This document shows positions 1 through 7,198 of a DNA stretch of 19,863 nt, piece by piece; position 1 is the first letter of the stretch, and each line of letters begins with the position of its first letter. The notes beneath the pieces are model-generated. The model saw only the letters and a program-made list of their open reading frames with translations, made no database searches and had not been told where the DNA came from. This DNA is from JBBSMX01 sp038232935. Lineage in GTDB: Bacteria > Bacteroidota > Rhodothermia > Rhodothermales > JANQRZ01. Where the stretch lies: the NCBI GenBank assembly GCA_038232935.1, contig JBBSMX010000080.1, positions 1 through 19,863 of the forward strand, given 5' to 3'. Both the position numbers and the translations under genes were made by a program.

Positions 1-162
1 CTTCGCGGGCGAGGGCACTTCGGAGTCCACTTTGTCGGTGGAGATCTCAAGCAGCGTCTCGTCGAGCTCGACCTCGTCGCCGACGGCCTTCGCCCACGTC
101 AGCACGGTGCCCTCCATCACGCTTTCGCCCATCTTGGGCATGACGACATCGACCTTAGCCAT
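1..162 (-). CDS. 2-oxo-acid dehydrogenase E2 subunit, N-terminal lipoyl domain (partial)
   Basis: The 54 visible residues start at the ATG read from 162 to 160 (MAKVDVVMPKMGESVMEG) and run off the left edge. They form most of a biotinyl/lipoyl domain. The DKV motif at residues 43-45 marks Lys44 as the lipoylation site, and MPKMGES near the N-terminus is typical of the acyltransferase (E2) subunit of pyruvate, 2-oxoglutarate or branched-chain dehydrogenase complexes. E2 carries the acyl group on its swinging lipoyl arm from E1 to CoA, in the cytoplasm. The visible part cannot separate pyruvate from 2-oxoglutarate or branched-chain types, so no symbol is given. A stand-alone lipoyl carrier is possible but less likely. 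No Shine-Dalgarno sequence is seen before the ATG. Confidence 0.88.
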   Translation of the reverse strand, partial: MAKVDVVMPKMGESVMEGTVLTWAKAVGDEVELDETLLEISTDKVDSEVPSPAK

Positions 163-204
163 GAGGTATGTGGGATGTGTAGGGCAATAAAGAAAAGGGG
201 AGGC

Positions 205-212
205 GGAATATA
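205..212 (-). promoter_or_regulatory. Candidate -7 element (TATATTCC) upstream of the E2 gene
   Basis: On the minus strand TATATTCC lies about 42 nt before the E2 start and fits TAnnTT of the Bacteroidota -7 element. The same octamer precedes the ABC-F gene at 2165-2172. No clear TTG is found 19 nt upstream, so this is weak. A 10-bp perfect palindrome (gaagcgcttc, 225-234) sits just upstream and could be an operator or chance. Confidence 0.25.
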
Positions 213-336
213 CGCTCGCCCTGCGAAGCGCTTCCGCGGCCGGTCCACCACGTGGGGGTCGAATCGCCCCTTTTTCACTAACCGCACGCTGGATGGCCCG
301 TTCCGCAGGCAGAACACCCTCCGAACAAATGCGGAA

Positions 337-366
337 CGAGGGGACCCCATCGCTGGAGTCCCCTCG
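337..366 (-). terminator. Hairpin terminator after the sigma factor gene
   Basis: A perfect 9-bp inverted repeat (cgaggggac / gtcccctcg) with a 12-nt loop lies 23 nt beyond the sigma factor stop codon. On the minus strand it is followed by a moderately T-rich stretch (TTCCGCATTTGTT). Position and GC-rich stem fit a Rho-independent-like terminator, although the U-tract is interrupted. Confidence 0.6.
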
Positions 367-389
367 AACGCATGCAGTGGGACGGACAA

Positions 390-965
390 TCAGTTGACCT
401 GCACCGAGTACACGTCGTCGAGCAAGTGCTGGAGCTTGGTGCGGCCGCGGTTGATCCGGCTCTTCACCGTCCCCATTGGGAGCCCCGTGATCTCGGCGAT
501 CTCCTCGTAGGCCAGGTTCTGCACGTCGCGCAGCACCACGACCTCGCGGAACTCCTCCGGGATCTGCTTCAGCGCGTCCTGGATGTGGCGGTCCTGGATT
601 GCACGTTCGGCCTCCTTGTCGGGCGAGAACGTCTCGTCCGGGAGGGGCATCTCATACTCCTCGCCATCGCGGCTCTGCGACTGGATGGAGTAGGTCTGCC
701 GACGCTTCCGCTTACGGTATTCGGAGCGGGCGAGGTTGCCGGCGATCGTGTAGAGCCACGTTGAGAACTTCGCAACGGGACGGTAGGAGTGCCGGTTGCG
801 GTAGACGCGGAGGAACGTCTCTTGCAGAAGGTCCTCGACGCGGCGGCGGTCTTTGTTGAAGCGGTACAGGTAGTGAGAGAGCCGCTCGGAGTAGCGGTCC
901 ACAAGAATGTTGAACGCCTCGACCGTGCCGGCCTGGAACTGCCGCATCAAATCCTCGTCGTTCAT
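390..965 (-). CDS. RNA polymerase sigma-70 family factor, ECF type
   Basis: This 191-aa protein has the two-domain layout of an extracytoplasmic-function sigma factor. Region 2 spans about residues 8-85 and includes DLLQETFLRVYRNRHSY and FSTWLYTIAGNLARSEYRKRKRR, which bind the -10 element and core RNA polymerase. Region 4 spans about 123-185, with a helix-turn-helix around LAYEEIAEITGLPMGTVKSRINRGR that reads the -35 region. An acidic linker (about 98-120) joins them. I chose the ATG at 965, which begins with MNDEDLMRQFQAGTVEAFN as relatives do. A GTG at 1052 would add 29 residues (basic, unlike the family) and is less likely. No anti-sigma gene follows: the next gene is the E2 subunit beyond a hairpin, so control of this factor is not evident here. 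Confidence 0.93.
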   Translation of the reverse strand: MNDEDLMRQFQAGTVEAFNILVDRYSERLSHYLYRFNKDRRRVEDLLQETFLRVYRNRHSYRPVAKFSTWLYTIAGNLARSEYRKRKRRQTYSIQSQSRDGEEYEMPLPDETFSPDKEAERAIQDRHIQDALKQIPEEFREVVVLRDVQNLAYEEIAEITGLPMGTVKSRINRGRTKLQHLLDDVYSVQVN

Positions 966-1140
966 GGCTTCGAGGGTATCGCGGCGAGCTTGGCGGGCAC
1001 GCGTGTGCGGGGCGGTCTTGATGTATCGGCGGGTTTCGATGGTGGTATCCACTCAGCTTCCGGTAGGTGCAACGGCTTTAATCGGCGTTCCGGCAGGGGT
1101 GTCTGTCCGGAACTCGTTCTAACAACGTTCAACAACCACT

Positions 1141-1170
1141 CCAACGTACCTGTTTCCGACACACTGTCAG
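1141..1170 (-). promoter_or_regulatory. Candidate promoter of the sigma factor gene
   Basis: On the minus strand CTG (1170-1168) and TACGTTGG (1148-1141) are separated by exactly 19 nt, close to the Bacteroidota TTG-N19-TAnnTTTG pattern. Transcription would start near 1134 and give a leader of about 170 nt before the ATG at 965. Confidence 0.3.
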
Positions 1171-1327
1171 GCTACGCCCGATCAATTCTCGACGAAGTCT
1201 AGGTTTCGGGCTGAAAATCTAGCTTTTTATGTCTCTCAGGTGTGTGTGTCCGCCCTAAAGACGCCTGTCAGCATGGAGCGCGCTGCGAGATACAGGCGCG
1301 CTTGTCCGGTGCGCTCTACACACCGGC

Positions 1328-1360
1328 AAACGCGTGCAGATACCAAACGCGTGCAGATAC
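1328..1360. repeat. Direct tandem duplication, 17-bp unit
   Basis: The unit aaacgcgtgcagatacc (1328-1344) is followed at once by a second copy (1345-1360) identical over 16 bases. It lies in non-coding DNA. There are only two copies, so it is not a CRISPR; it could be a recent slippage duplication or a duplicated protein-binding site. Confidence 0.8.
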
Positions 1361-1642
1361 ACGGTGAAACCGCCTTGCCTTTCGCGTTGTACCCAAAGTA
1401 CGTCGATCCGCTTTCCTATCCCTGCGTCTACGACGACGAGTATGCGCCGCAGGACATCGCAGGAAGGATGGTCCGGTGTTATCCACCCTTCTTGCCTCCA
1501 CCACACCTGCCTCGGCTCGCGACAGACGGAAAACGCGTTCCCCACGACATGCGCTTTCGGAGTAGACTAACCGCTCTGCGCGCCGTCTGGCGTTACGTAC
1601 CCGAGCCCAGTACCCCCCCTCACCCACAACTCATCCAAGCCC

Positions 1643-1993
1643 ATGGCAAAGTCAACGACTCCCAAACTCACGACCGACGCGTCCGCTGATACGCCGGAAA
1701 CCACCTCGAAGGCTACCGCCGGCAAGAAAGCAGCCGCCTCTAAATCGACAGCCTCCAAGTCGACGGCGACGAAGAAGCCGAAAGCGGCCGCCAAGTCAGC
1801 CAAGACCACCTCGGCAGGCAAGACCGCCGCGAAGAAGCCGGCTGCGAAGACGAACGCGAAGAAGGACGCTGGACCGTCGCAGGAGGACATCGCCCGCCGG
1901 GCCTACGAGATCCATCAGGAGCGCGGTGGTAAGCACGGCAGCCACGAGGACGACTGGCACCGGGCCGAGGCGGAGCTCCGCGGCAAGAAATAG
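1643..1993 (+). CDS. DUF2934 protein with Lys/Ala-rich histone H1-like N-terminal tail
   Basis: This 116-aa protein has two parts. Residues 1-77 are low complexity, built from Lys, Ala, Ser and Thr with AAKK, ASKS and TAKK-type runs resembling the C-terminal tail of histone H1 and bacterial H1-like proteins. Residues 79-115 (QEDIARRAYEIHQERGG and DDWHRAEAELRGKK) match the short DUF2934 module, whose function is not known to me. A strongly basic tail suggests nucleic acid binding, which is inference. The ATG at 1643 is the first in frame and gives MAKSTTPKL. A hairpin at 2018-2051 lies just after the stop. Tails like this are often mis-annotated by low-complexity matches, so the DUF2934 part is the firmer call. 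Confidence 0.85.
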   Translation: MAKSTTPKLTTDASADTPETTSKATAGKKAAASKSTASKSTATKKPKAAAKSAKTTSAGKTAAKKPAAKTNAKKDAGPSQEDIARRAYEIHQERGGKHGSHEDDWHRAEAELRGKK

Positions 1994-2017
1994 CACAGCC
2001 CACCCGAAGCTAGCACG

Positions 2018-2051
2018 TACCCGCACCGGTAGAGAACTATCGGTGCGGGTA
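2018..2051 (+). terminator. Strong hairpin after the DUF2934 gene
   Basis: An 11-bp perfect inverted repeat (tacccgcaccg / cggtgcgggta), extended inward by a G-U and two A-T pairs, leaves a loop of gagaac. It begins 25 nt after the stop codon. There is no T-tract on the plus strand, so a terminator is likely but a transcript-stabilising hairpin is also possible. Confidence 0.5.
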
Positions 2052-2084
2052 TCCTATGCCCGTAGCGCACGGGCTCCGGCACGT

Positions 2085-2115
2085 CTCAACCCCGCGTAGC
2101 CGAGCCGGGGCTGAG
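2085..2115 (+). terminator. Second hairpin between the DUF2934 and ABC-F genes
   Basis: Arms ctcaaccccg and cggggctgag pair over 10 positions with one A-C mismatch around an 11-nt loop. It lies about 80 nt before the ABC-F start and has no T-tract. It could be a second terminator, or an attenuator if transcription of the ABC-F gene starts upstream of it. Confidence 0.3.
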
Positions 2116-2164
2116 GAGAACGCATCCCGAATCCACGGTCCGGGGCGTCCGATTGCGTTCTCTT

Positions 2165-2172
2165 TATATTCC
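2165..2172 (+). promoter_or_regulatory. Candidate -7 element (TATATTCC) of the ABC-F gene
   Basis: TATATTCC sits 23 nt before the ATG at 2196 and matches the octamer before the E2 gene at 205-212. It would give a very short leader. The -33 region lacks a clear TTG at the usual 19-nt distance, which keeps the confidence low. Confidence 0.3.
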
Positions 2173-2195
2173 TTGCCTCTCGCTCTCCGCTCCCT

Positions 2196-4094
2196 ATGCC
2201 CCTCCTCTCGCTCGAATCCGTCAGCAAGCATTACGGCGTGAAGCCGCTGCTCGACGACGTGACGTTCACCCTCGAGCACGACGAGCGAATGGGCGTCATC
2301 GGGCTGAACGGCTCGGGCAAGACGACCCTCCTCCGGATCATCGCGGGCGTCGAGCCCGCCGACGGGGGCCGGGTGACGGTGGCGAGCGGGAGTCACCTCG
2401 CTTATCTCCCGCAGAACCCCGTGTTCGACGAGGACCAGACCGTGCTCGACGCCGTCTTCGATCAAGGGAACGAGCGCACGCGGCTGCTCCACGACTACGA
2501 GGCTGCCGTCCACCGGCTCGAAACCTCTGAGGGAGCAGACGAGCGGCTGCTCGAACGCGTGGCCGACCTCTCCCACCGGCTCGACGTCTCGGGTGGGTGG
2601 GACCTCGAAGCGAATGCAAAAGCCGTCCTCGACCGGCTCGGGATCGTGGACACCGAGGCCATCGTCGGCACGCTCTCGGGCGGGCAGCGCAAGCGGGTCG
2701 CCCTCGCCCGCGCGCTCGTCCTCCGCCCCGACCTCCTCATCCTCGACGAGCCGACCAATCACCTAGACGCCGAGACGATCACCTGGCTCGAGACCTACCT
2801 CGCCCGCTACACCGGCGCACTCCTCCTCGTCACCCACGACCGCTACTTCCTCGACCGCGTGACGAACCGGATGCTGGAGATCGAGGGAGGCCACGCCCAG
2901 GGCTTCGACGGCAACTACACGTACTACCTCGAAAAGAAGGACGAGCAGACGCTCCGCGACGAGGCCGAGGAGCAGAAGCGGCAGAACCTCGCCCGGCGCG
3001 AGCTCGCGTGGCTCCGGCGCGGCGCGAAGGCGCGGACGACGAAGCAGAAGGCCCGGGTGGACCGAGCCGAGACCCTCCTCGCCGAGCCGAAGGAGCGCGC
3101 CGCCCGCGAGATCGAGCTCTCCGCGGCCTCCTCGCGGCTCGGCACGAAAGTGATCGAGCTCGACGGCGTCTCGAAGGCCTACGACGGCGAGACGCTGATC
3201 GACGGCTTCACCTACAAGGTGCTGCGCGGCGACCGGCTCGGCATCATCGGCCCGAACGGCTCGGGCAAGACGACGCTGCTGGAGATGATCGCCGGACGCG
3301 TGGAGCCGGACGCCGGCACCGTCGAGCTCGGGCAGACGGTGACGATCGGGTATTACGACCAGGAAAGCCGGGCGCTCAAGGACGACCTCCGCCTCATCGA
3401 CTACATCAAAGAGGTGGCCGAGGTGGTGCGAACGGCCGACGGCTCGCTCATCACCGCGAGCCAGATGCTGGAGCGCTTCCTCTTCCCGCCGGCCATGCAG
3501 TACACCCCCATCGGCCTCCTCTCCGGCGGCGAGCGGCGGCGGCTCTACCTCCTCCGCATCCTGATGGGTGCCCCAAACGTGCTCCTCCTCGACGAGCCCA
3601 CGAACGACCTCGACATCGCCACGCTCGTCGCCCTCGAAGACTACCTCGACGCCTTCGCCGGCTGCCTGATCGTGGTCTCGCACGACCGCTACTTCCTCGA
3701 CCGGACCGTCGACCACCTGTTCCGATTCGAGGGCGAGGGGCGGCTGCGGGAATATCCGGGGGCGTACAGCGCGTTCCTCGAGATCCGCGCACGGGAGGAG
3801 GCCAAGCAGGCCGAGGTCGTCACCCGTACCGCAACGCCCGAGCCGTCCGCCGTGTCGCAGCCCGAACAAACGACGGGGCCGCGCAAGCTCTCGTACAAAG
3901 AGCAGCGGGAGTTGGAGACGCTCGAAGCCCGCATCGGCGAAGCGGAGGACCGCAAGGCCGAGATCGAGCGGCGGCTGACGGCCGAGGCGAGCGACTTCGA
4001 GGCCGTGGCCGCCCTCTCCGCTGAGTTCCACGCCCTCGTGGAGCGGCTCGACCGCGACGTGGAACGCTGGGCCGAGTTGGCCGAGCTCGCATAA
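2196..4094 (+). CDS. uup: ABC-F family ATPase, Uup type
   Basis: This 632-aa soluble protein has two ABC ATPase cassettes and no membrane helices, as in the ABC-F group that acts on ribosomes. Cassette 1 has Walker A GLNGSGKTT (36-44), signature LSGGQRKRVALARAL (160-174) and Walker B LLILDEPTNHLD (180-191). Cassette 2 has GPNGSGKTT (352-360), LLSGGERRRLYLLRILM (441-457) and VLLLDEPTNDLD (462-473). The linker WLRRGAKARTTKQKAR (272-287) is the stretch that reaches tRNA in the family. The C-terminal part (about 563-632, from KLSYKEQRELETLEARIGEA) is the coiled coil of Uup, which in E. coli binds DNA or branched structures and affects precise transposon excision and ribosome function. The C-terminal coiled coil favours Uup over EttA. 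All catalytic motifs are intact. It stands alone in its transcription direction, with glgC 183 bp downstream. Confidence 0.95.
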   Translation: MPLLSLESVSKHYGVKPLLDDVTFTLEHDERMGVIGLNGSGKTTLLRIIAGVEPADGGRVTVASGSHLAYLPQNPVFDEDQTVLDAVFDQGNERTRLLHDYEAAVHRLETSEGADERLLERVADLSHRLDVSGGWDLEANAKAVLDRLGIVDTEAIVGTLSGGQRKRVALARALVLRPDLLILDEPTNHLDAETITWLETYLARYTGALLLVTHDRYFLDRVTNRMLEIEGGHAQGFDGNYTYYLEKKDEQTLRDEAEEQKRQNLARRELAWLRRGAKARTTKQKARVDRAETLLAEPKERAAREIELSAASSRLGTKVIELDGVSKAYDGETLIDGFTYKVLRGDRLGIIGPNGSGKTTLLEMIAGRVEPDAGTVELGQTVTIGYYDQESRALKDDLRLIDYIKEVAEVVRTADGSLITASQMLERFLFPPAMQYTPIGLLSGGERRRLYLLRILMGAPNVLLLDEPTNDLDIATLVALEDYLDAFAGCLIVVSHDRYFLDRTVDHLFRFEGEGRLREYPGAYSAFLEIRAREEAKQAEVVTRTATPEPSAVSQPEQTTGPRKLSYKEQRELETLEARIGEAEDRKAEIERRLTAEASDFEAVAALSAEFHALVERLDRDVERWAELAELA

Positions 4095-4277
4095 CGGAAG
4101 CCCCGCTCGCCGACGCGGCCGGGCGTCACTTTTACGTGGCATACATCGTCGGGACTCGTACGTTGTCGGTAGGGCTATCACGCAGGTCTCCCTTCACCCC
4201 GCTGTGCCGAGTACGGACGTGCGAAGGCCCCCGCACGTCCCTACGTCCACCCCCCGACCCCTACACTCCTCGTTCTC

Positions 4278-5546
4278 ATGGACCAGATGCTCGCCATCAT
4301 CCTCGGCGGCGGCGCCGGCAGCCGGCTGTTCCCGCTCACGAGCCACCGCGCGAAGCCGGCCGTCCCCCTCGCCGGGAAATACCGGCTCGTCGACGTCCCC
4401 ATCTCCAACTGCCTCAACTCTGGGCTCGACCGCATCTTCGTCCTCACCCAGTTCAACTCGGCCAGCCTCAACGGCCACATCGCGCGGGCCTACCGGTTCG
4501 ACCGGTTCCGGCGCGGGTTCGTCGCCGTCCTCGCCGCCGAGCAGACGCCATCGTCGGACGCGTGGTACCAGGGCACGGCCGACGCCGTCCGCCAGTCCTT
4601 CCCCCACGTCCGGAGCTTCCCCCACGAGCACGTCGCCATCCTCTCGGGGGACCAGCTCTACAGCATGGACTACCGCGCCATGCTCGCCCACCACCGGGAG
4701 CACGGGGCCGACGTCACCGTCGCCACGACGCCCGTCACGGCGGGCGAAGCGTCCGCCTTCGGCATCCTCAAGACGGGCGCCGACCACGCCATCACGGAGT
4801 TCCACGAGAAGCCGCCGCAGGAGCAGCTCGGCGGGAAGGAAAGCCCGGTGTCGGAGGAGATGGCGGCGGCCGGGCGGATCTACCTCGCCTCGATGGGCAT
4901 CTACATTTTCGGGTCCAACGTCCTCCGCGACGTCCTCGACGCCCACCCCGACGACCACGACTTCGGCAAGGAGATCATCCCGCGCGCGATCGAGCAGCGC
5001 CACGTGGTATCGTACCCCTTCGAGGAATACTGGAGCGACATCGGGACGATCCGGGCTTTTTTCGAAGCCAACATCATGCTGGCGCAGCCCGAGCCCGCCT
5101 TCAACCTCTACGACCCCATGCGGCCGCTCCACACGAACGCCCGGATGCTGGCCCCGGCGAAAATCGAGCACTCGAGCATCCGAAACGCGATCATCAGCGA
5201 CGGCTGCGTCATCGTCGACGCCGAGATCACCGACGCCGTCGTCGGGCTCCGCTCGTTCATCGGGCGCGGGTCGAGCCTCCGCCGGGCGGTGATGATGGGG
5301 TCGGATTACTACCCGTGGCACGACACGCAGGAGCGGGAGCCCGTGCAGGGCCCGGCCCGGCCCGGCGTGGGCGTGAACACCCAGATCGAGAACACCATCA
5401 TCGACCGGAACGCCTCGATCGGAAACAACTGCGTCATCGTCAACCGGGAGGGCGTCGTTGAAGGCGAAGGCCCCGGCTACTACATCCGCGACGGCATTGT
5501 CGTCGTCGCCAAGAACGCCGAGATCGCCGACGGGACGGTGATCTGA
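4278..5546 (+). CDS. glgC: Glucose-1-phosphate adenylyltransferase (ADP-glucose pyrophosphorylase)
   Basis: This 422-aa enzyme makes ADP-glucose and pyrophosphate from ATP and glucose-1-phosphate, the committed step of bacterial glycogen synthesis. The nucleotidyltransferase domain shows LGGGAGSRLFPLT (9-21), AKPAVPLAGKYRLVDVPISN (25-44), WYQGTADAVRQ (96-106), LSGDQLYSMDY (122-132), EKP (177-179) and YWSDIGTI (251-258). From about residue 285 the chain becomes a left-handed beta-helix, including IEHSSIRNAIISDGC and VMMGSDYY, the latter motif shared with cyanobacterial and plant enzymes. The length is normal for GlgC. The ATG at 4278 gives MDQMLAIILGGG, with the Gly-rich loop at the expected distance. 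No other glg gene is nearby. It converges on the kinase operon, with only 28 bp between the two stop codons. Confidence 0.97.
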   Translation: MDQMLAIILGGGAGSRLFPLTSHRAKPAVPLAGKYRLVDVPISNCLNSGLDRIFVLTQFNSASLNGHIARAYRFDRFRRGFVAVLAAEQTPSSDAWYQGTADAVRQSFPHVRSFPHEHVAILSGDQLYSMDYRAMLAHHREHGADVTVATTPVTAGEASAFGILKTGADHAITEFHEKPPQEQLGGKESPVSEEMAAAGRIYLASMGIYIFGSNVLRDVLDAHPDDHDFGKEIIPRAIEQRHVVSYPFEEYWSDIGTIRAFFEANIMLAQPEPAFNLYDPMRPLHTNARMLAPAKIEHSSIRNAIISDGCVIVDAEITDAVVGLRSFIGRGSSLRRAVMMGSDYYPWHDTQEREPVQGPARPGVGVNTQIENTIIDRNASIGNNCVIVNREGVVEGEGPGYYIRDGIVVVAKNAEIADGTVI

Positions 5547-5574
5547 CCGTGCGGGCACGCTGTACCGGTCCCGC

Positions 5575-6717
5575 TCAGCCCTCCGAGGCGCTCCACCCCG
5601 GCGGCGCATGGAGGGCGATGCGAGAGCCCTCACCCGGTGCGGACTCGATTTCGAGGCGGCCCCCGACGAGCTCGAGCCGGCGCTGCACGCTGTAGAGGCC
5701 GAAGCCCGCCCCGCCCTCCTCGGCTTCGGCCGCCGCCTTCCAGGCGGCCACGTCGAACCCGCGCCCGCCGTCCTCCACCACGAGGGCGGTGTGGGTGCCG
5801 CACGCCTCCAGCCGGAGGTACGCCTCCTCGACCTCGGCGTGCTTCACCACGTTGAAGAGGAGCTCGCGGACGATCTGGAGGACGAGGATGCGGAGCTCCC
5901 GCGACGGGATGTAGTACGGGCACTCGGCCACGACGTCGATCTGCACGCCGTACATCGCGCTCATGTGGCCGGCGAGCCAGCGCAGCGCCACGGCCACGTC
6001 CTCGCGGTCGAGCACGGGCGGCGTGAGCTCGACGGCGAGGTGGCGGGTGGTGTCGATGGCCTGGTCGAGGATCTGCTCGGCCTCTTCGAGGCGGGCGCGG
6101 AGCGTGGCGGGGTCCGCGCTCGCCGTAGGCTGGTGGAGCGGGCCCAGCGTCAGCTTCACCCCGAAGAGGAGCTGCTGGACGTGGTCGTGGAGGAGGTCGG
6201 CCACGCGGCGGCGCTCGGCCTGCTCGGCGAGGGTGAGGGCCGAGGCGAGGGCGCGGACCTCCCGGTTCTTCGCTTCGAGCGCCTCGGCGTGCTCGGCCAG
6301 CGCCCGCTGCTGTTCGGCCAGCGCCCGCCGGAGCGCCGCCTTCTCGACCGCGTTCACGATGGCGCGCTCTAGCCCCTCCTCCGTCAGCCGCCCCTTCGTG
6401 AGGTAGTCGTGCGCCCCCTCCCGCATCGCTTTCACGATGATCTCCGGGGCCTCCATCCCCGTCAGCATCACGACGGGCACGTGGCGCGCGACGAACTCCG
6501 GGAGGAGGTCGAGGCCGTCGGCGTCGGGGAGGCGGTAGTCGAGGAGGACGAGGTCGGGCTCGGCGGCCTCAAAGAGGGCGCGGGCCTCGCGCGCGGTGGC
6601 GGCCTCGCGGGCGGTATACGGCCGGGCCAGCAGGCGGCGGACGAGGATCCGGTCCACCTCGCTGTCATCGACGATGAGGAGGTCGATGGGATCGGTCCGG
6701 TCCGTGGGATCGGTCAT
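5575..6717 (-). CDS. Hybrid response regulator / HisKA_3 histidine kinase
   Basis: The start is the ATG at 6717, which overlaps the stop codon of the preceding regulator gene as ATGA, implying translational coupling. The 380-aa product begins with a receiver domain (about 11-125): acidic pocket VDDSE (16-20), phospho-acceptor Asp60 in LLDYRLPD, Thr86 in MLTG and Lys108 in YLTKGR. A coiled coil (125-168, rich in Ala, Glu and Gln) leads to a HisKA_3-type dimerisation segment, AERRRVADLLHDHVQQLL (167-184), with His177 as probable autophosphorylation site. The ATPase domain follows: ELLFNVVKHA (285-294), VEDGGRGF (314-321), GAGFGLYSVQRRLEL. HisKA_3 kinases usually pair with LuxR-type regulators, but none lies here. 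No membrane helix is present, so it is cytoplasmic. It may take phosphate from the upstream kinase through its receiver, which would gate its own kinase; that is inference. Confidence 0.93.
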   Translation of the reverse strand: MTDPTDRTDPIDLLIVDDSEVDRILVRRLLARPYTAREAATAREARALFEAAEPDLVLLDYRLPDADGLDLLPEFVARHVPVVMLTGMEAPEIIVKAMREGAHDYLTKGRLTEEGLERAIVNAVEKAALRRALAEQQRALAEHAEALEAKNREVRALASALTLAEQAERRRVADLLHDHVQQLLFGVKLTLGPLHQPTASADPATLRARLEEAEQILDQAIDTTRHLAVELTPPVLDREDVAVALRWLAGHMSAMYGVQIDVVAECPYYIPSRELRILVLQIVRELLFNVVKHAEVEEAYLRLEACGTHTALVVEDGGRGFDVAAWKAAAEAEEGGAGFGLYSVQRRLELVGGRLEIESAPGEGSRIALHAPPGWSASEG

Positions 6718-7157
6718 AACGCGGCCTCTTCCGGCGGGAACTCGACGATGCGCCAGTAGGTGCGCAGCAGCTTGACCACCTCCAGGAAGTCCTCGCCGGC
6801 GCGGCTCTTCAGGATGTACCCGGCGACGTGCTCTTCGTAGGCGGCCACCTTGTCCGCCTCGCGGTCCGACGTCGTGAGCACGAAGACGATGCTCCGCTGG
6901 AGCTCGGGGTCGCGGCGGAGGGCCTGGAGGAACTCGATCCCGTTCATCCGGGGCATGTTGAGGTCGAGCAGGATGAGGTAGGGGCTCGGGAGGCGGTCGT
7001 AACCGCCCTCGCCTCGCAGCGCCTTCAGCGCCTCCACGCCGTCGCTCACGACGGTGAACGGGTTGGCGATCCGCTGCTGGCGGAACGCCCGCTGGATGGC
7101 CTCGGCATCGACGTGGTCGTCCTCGATCAGAAGCAGGTGGACTCCGTTTACTTCCAC
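6714..7157 (-). CDS. Single-domain response regulator, Rcp1-like
   Basis: This 147-aa protein is a lone receiver domain: IEDDHVDAEAI (11-21), phospho-acceptor Asp65 in LILLDLNMPRMNGIEFL, TTSD at 95-98 and Lys117 in YILKSRAGEDF. The extended loop before Asp65 (GGYDRLPSPYLILLD) and the LNMPRMNG motif match the Rcp1 group that partners cyanobacterial phytochrome-type kinases. I chose the GTG at 7157 (MEVNGVHLLLIEDD) because no ATG or TTG lies between the domain and the preceding stop region; the first beta-strand begins six residues later. It starts 41 bp after the large kinase stop and overlaps the next gene by 4 bp, so all three are one operon. With no output domain it probably works as a phosphate shuttle between the two kinases or binds a target protein. 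Confidence 0.93.
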   Translation of the reverse strand: MEVNGVHLLLIEDDHVDAEAIQRAFRQQRIANPFTVVSDGVEALKALRGEGGYDRLPSPYLILLDLNMPRMNGIEFLQALRRDPELQRSIVFVLTTSDREADKVAAYEEHVAGYILKSRAGEDFLEVVKLLRTYWRIVEFPPEEAAL

Positions 7158-7198
7158 GATAGGCAGGGAGAGAGGGGCGGAACGGAAAGGGCGAGGGG

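Larger units (their letters stand above)
966..1642. other. Non-coding interval upstream of the sigma factor and DUF2934 genes
   Basis: About 680 bp without a convincing gene. A plus-strand open frame at 1240-1689 is rich in Pro, Arg and His, resembles no family I know, and overlaps the DUF2934 start in another frame. The interval holds a sigma gene promoter candidate (1141-1170) and a 17-bp tandem duplication (1328-1360). It is less GC-rich around 1180-1240 than the flanking genes, as expected for a divergent regulatory region. Confidence 0.6.

Noticed and set aside
966..1052. Longer sigma factor starting at GTG 1052
   Set aside because: The extra 29 residues are basic and unlike the N-termini of ECF factors; the ATG at 965 gives the usual start.
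1328..1360. Possible CRISPR remnant
   Set aside because: Two directly adjacent copies with no spacer and no cas gene nearby; it is a simple tandem duplication.
1240..1689. Plus-strand open frame of 149 codons before the DUF2934 gene
   Set aside because: It overlaps the DUF2934 start in another frame, spans a tandem duplication, and has a Pro/Arg/His-rich product with no family resemblance.
2763..4181. Long minus-strand open frame (472 codons) opposite the ABC-F gene
   Set aside because: It lies antisense to a gene with every ABC-F motif intact; long antisense frames are expected at this GC content, and its product is repetitive and resembles no family.
5545..5574. Possible terminator between the convergent glgC and kinase genes
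   Set aside because: Two competing 5-bp stems (gaccg/cggtc and gcggg/cccgc) with long loops and no T-tract; too weak to call.
4194..5633. Long minus-strand open frame (479 codons) opposite glgC
   Set aside because: Shadow of glgC: Val/Asp/Gly-rich product with no motif, while the plus strand encodes a full GlgC.
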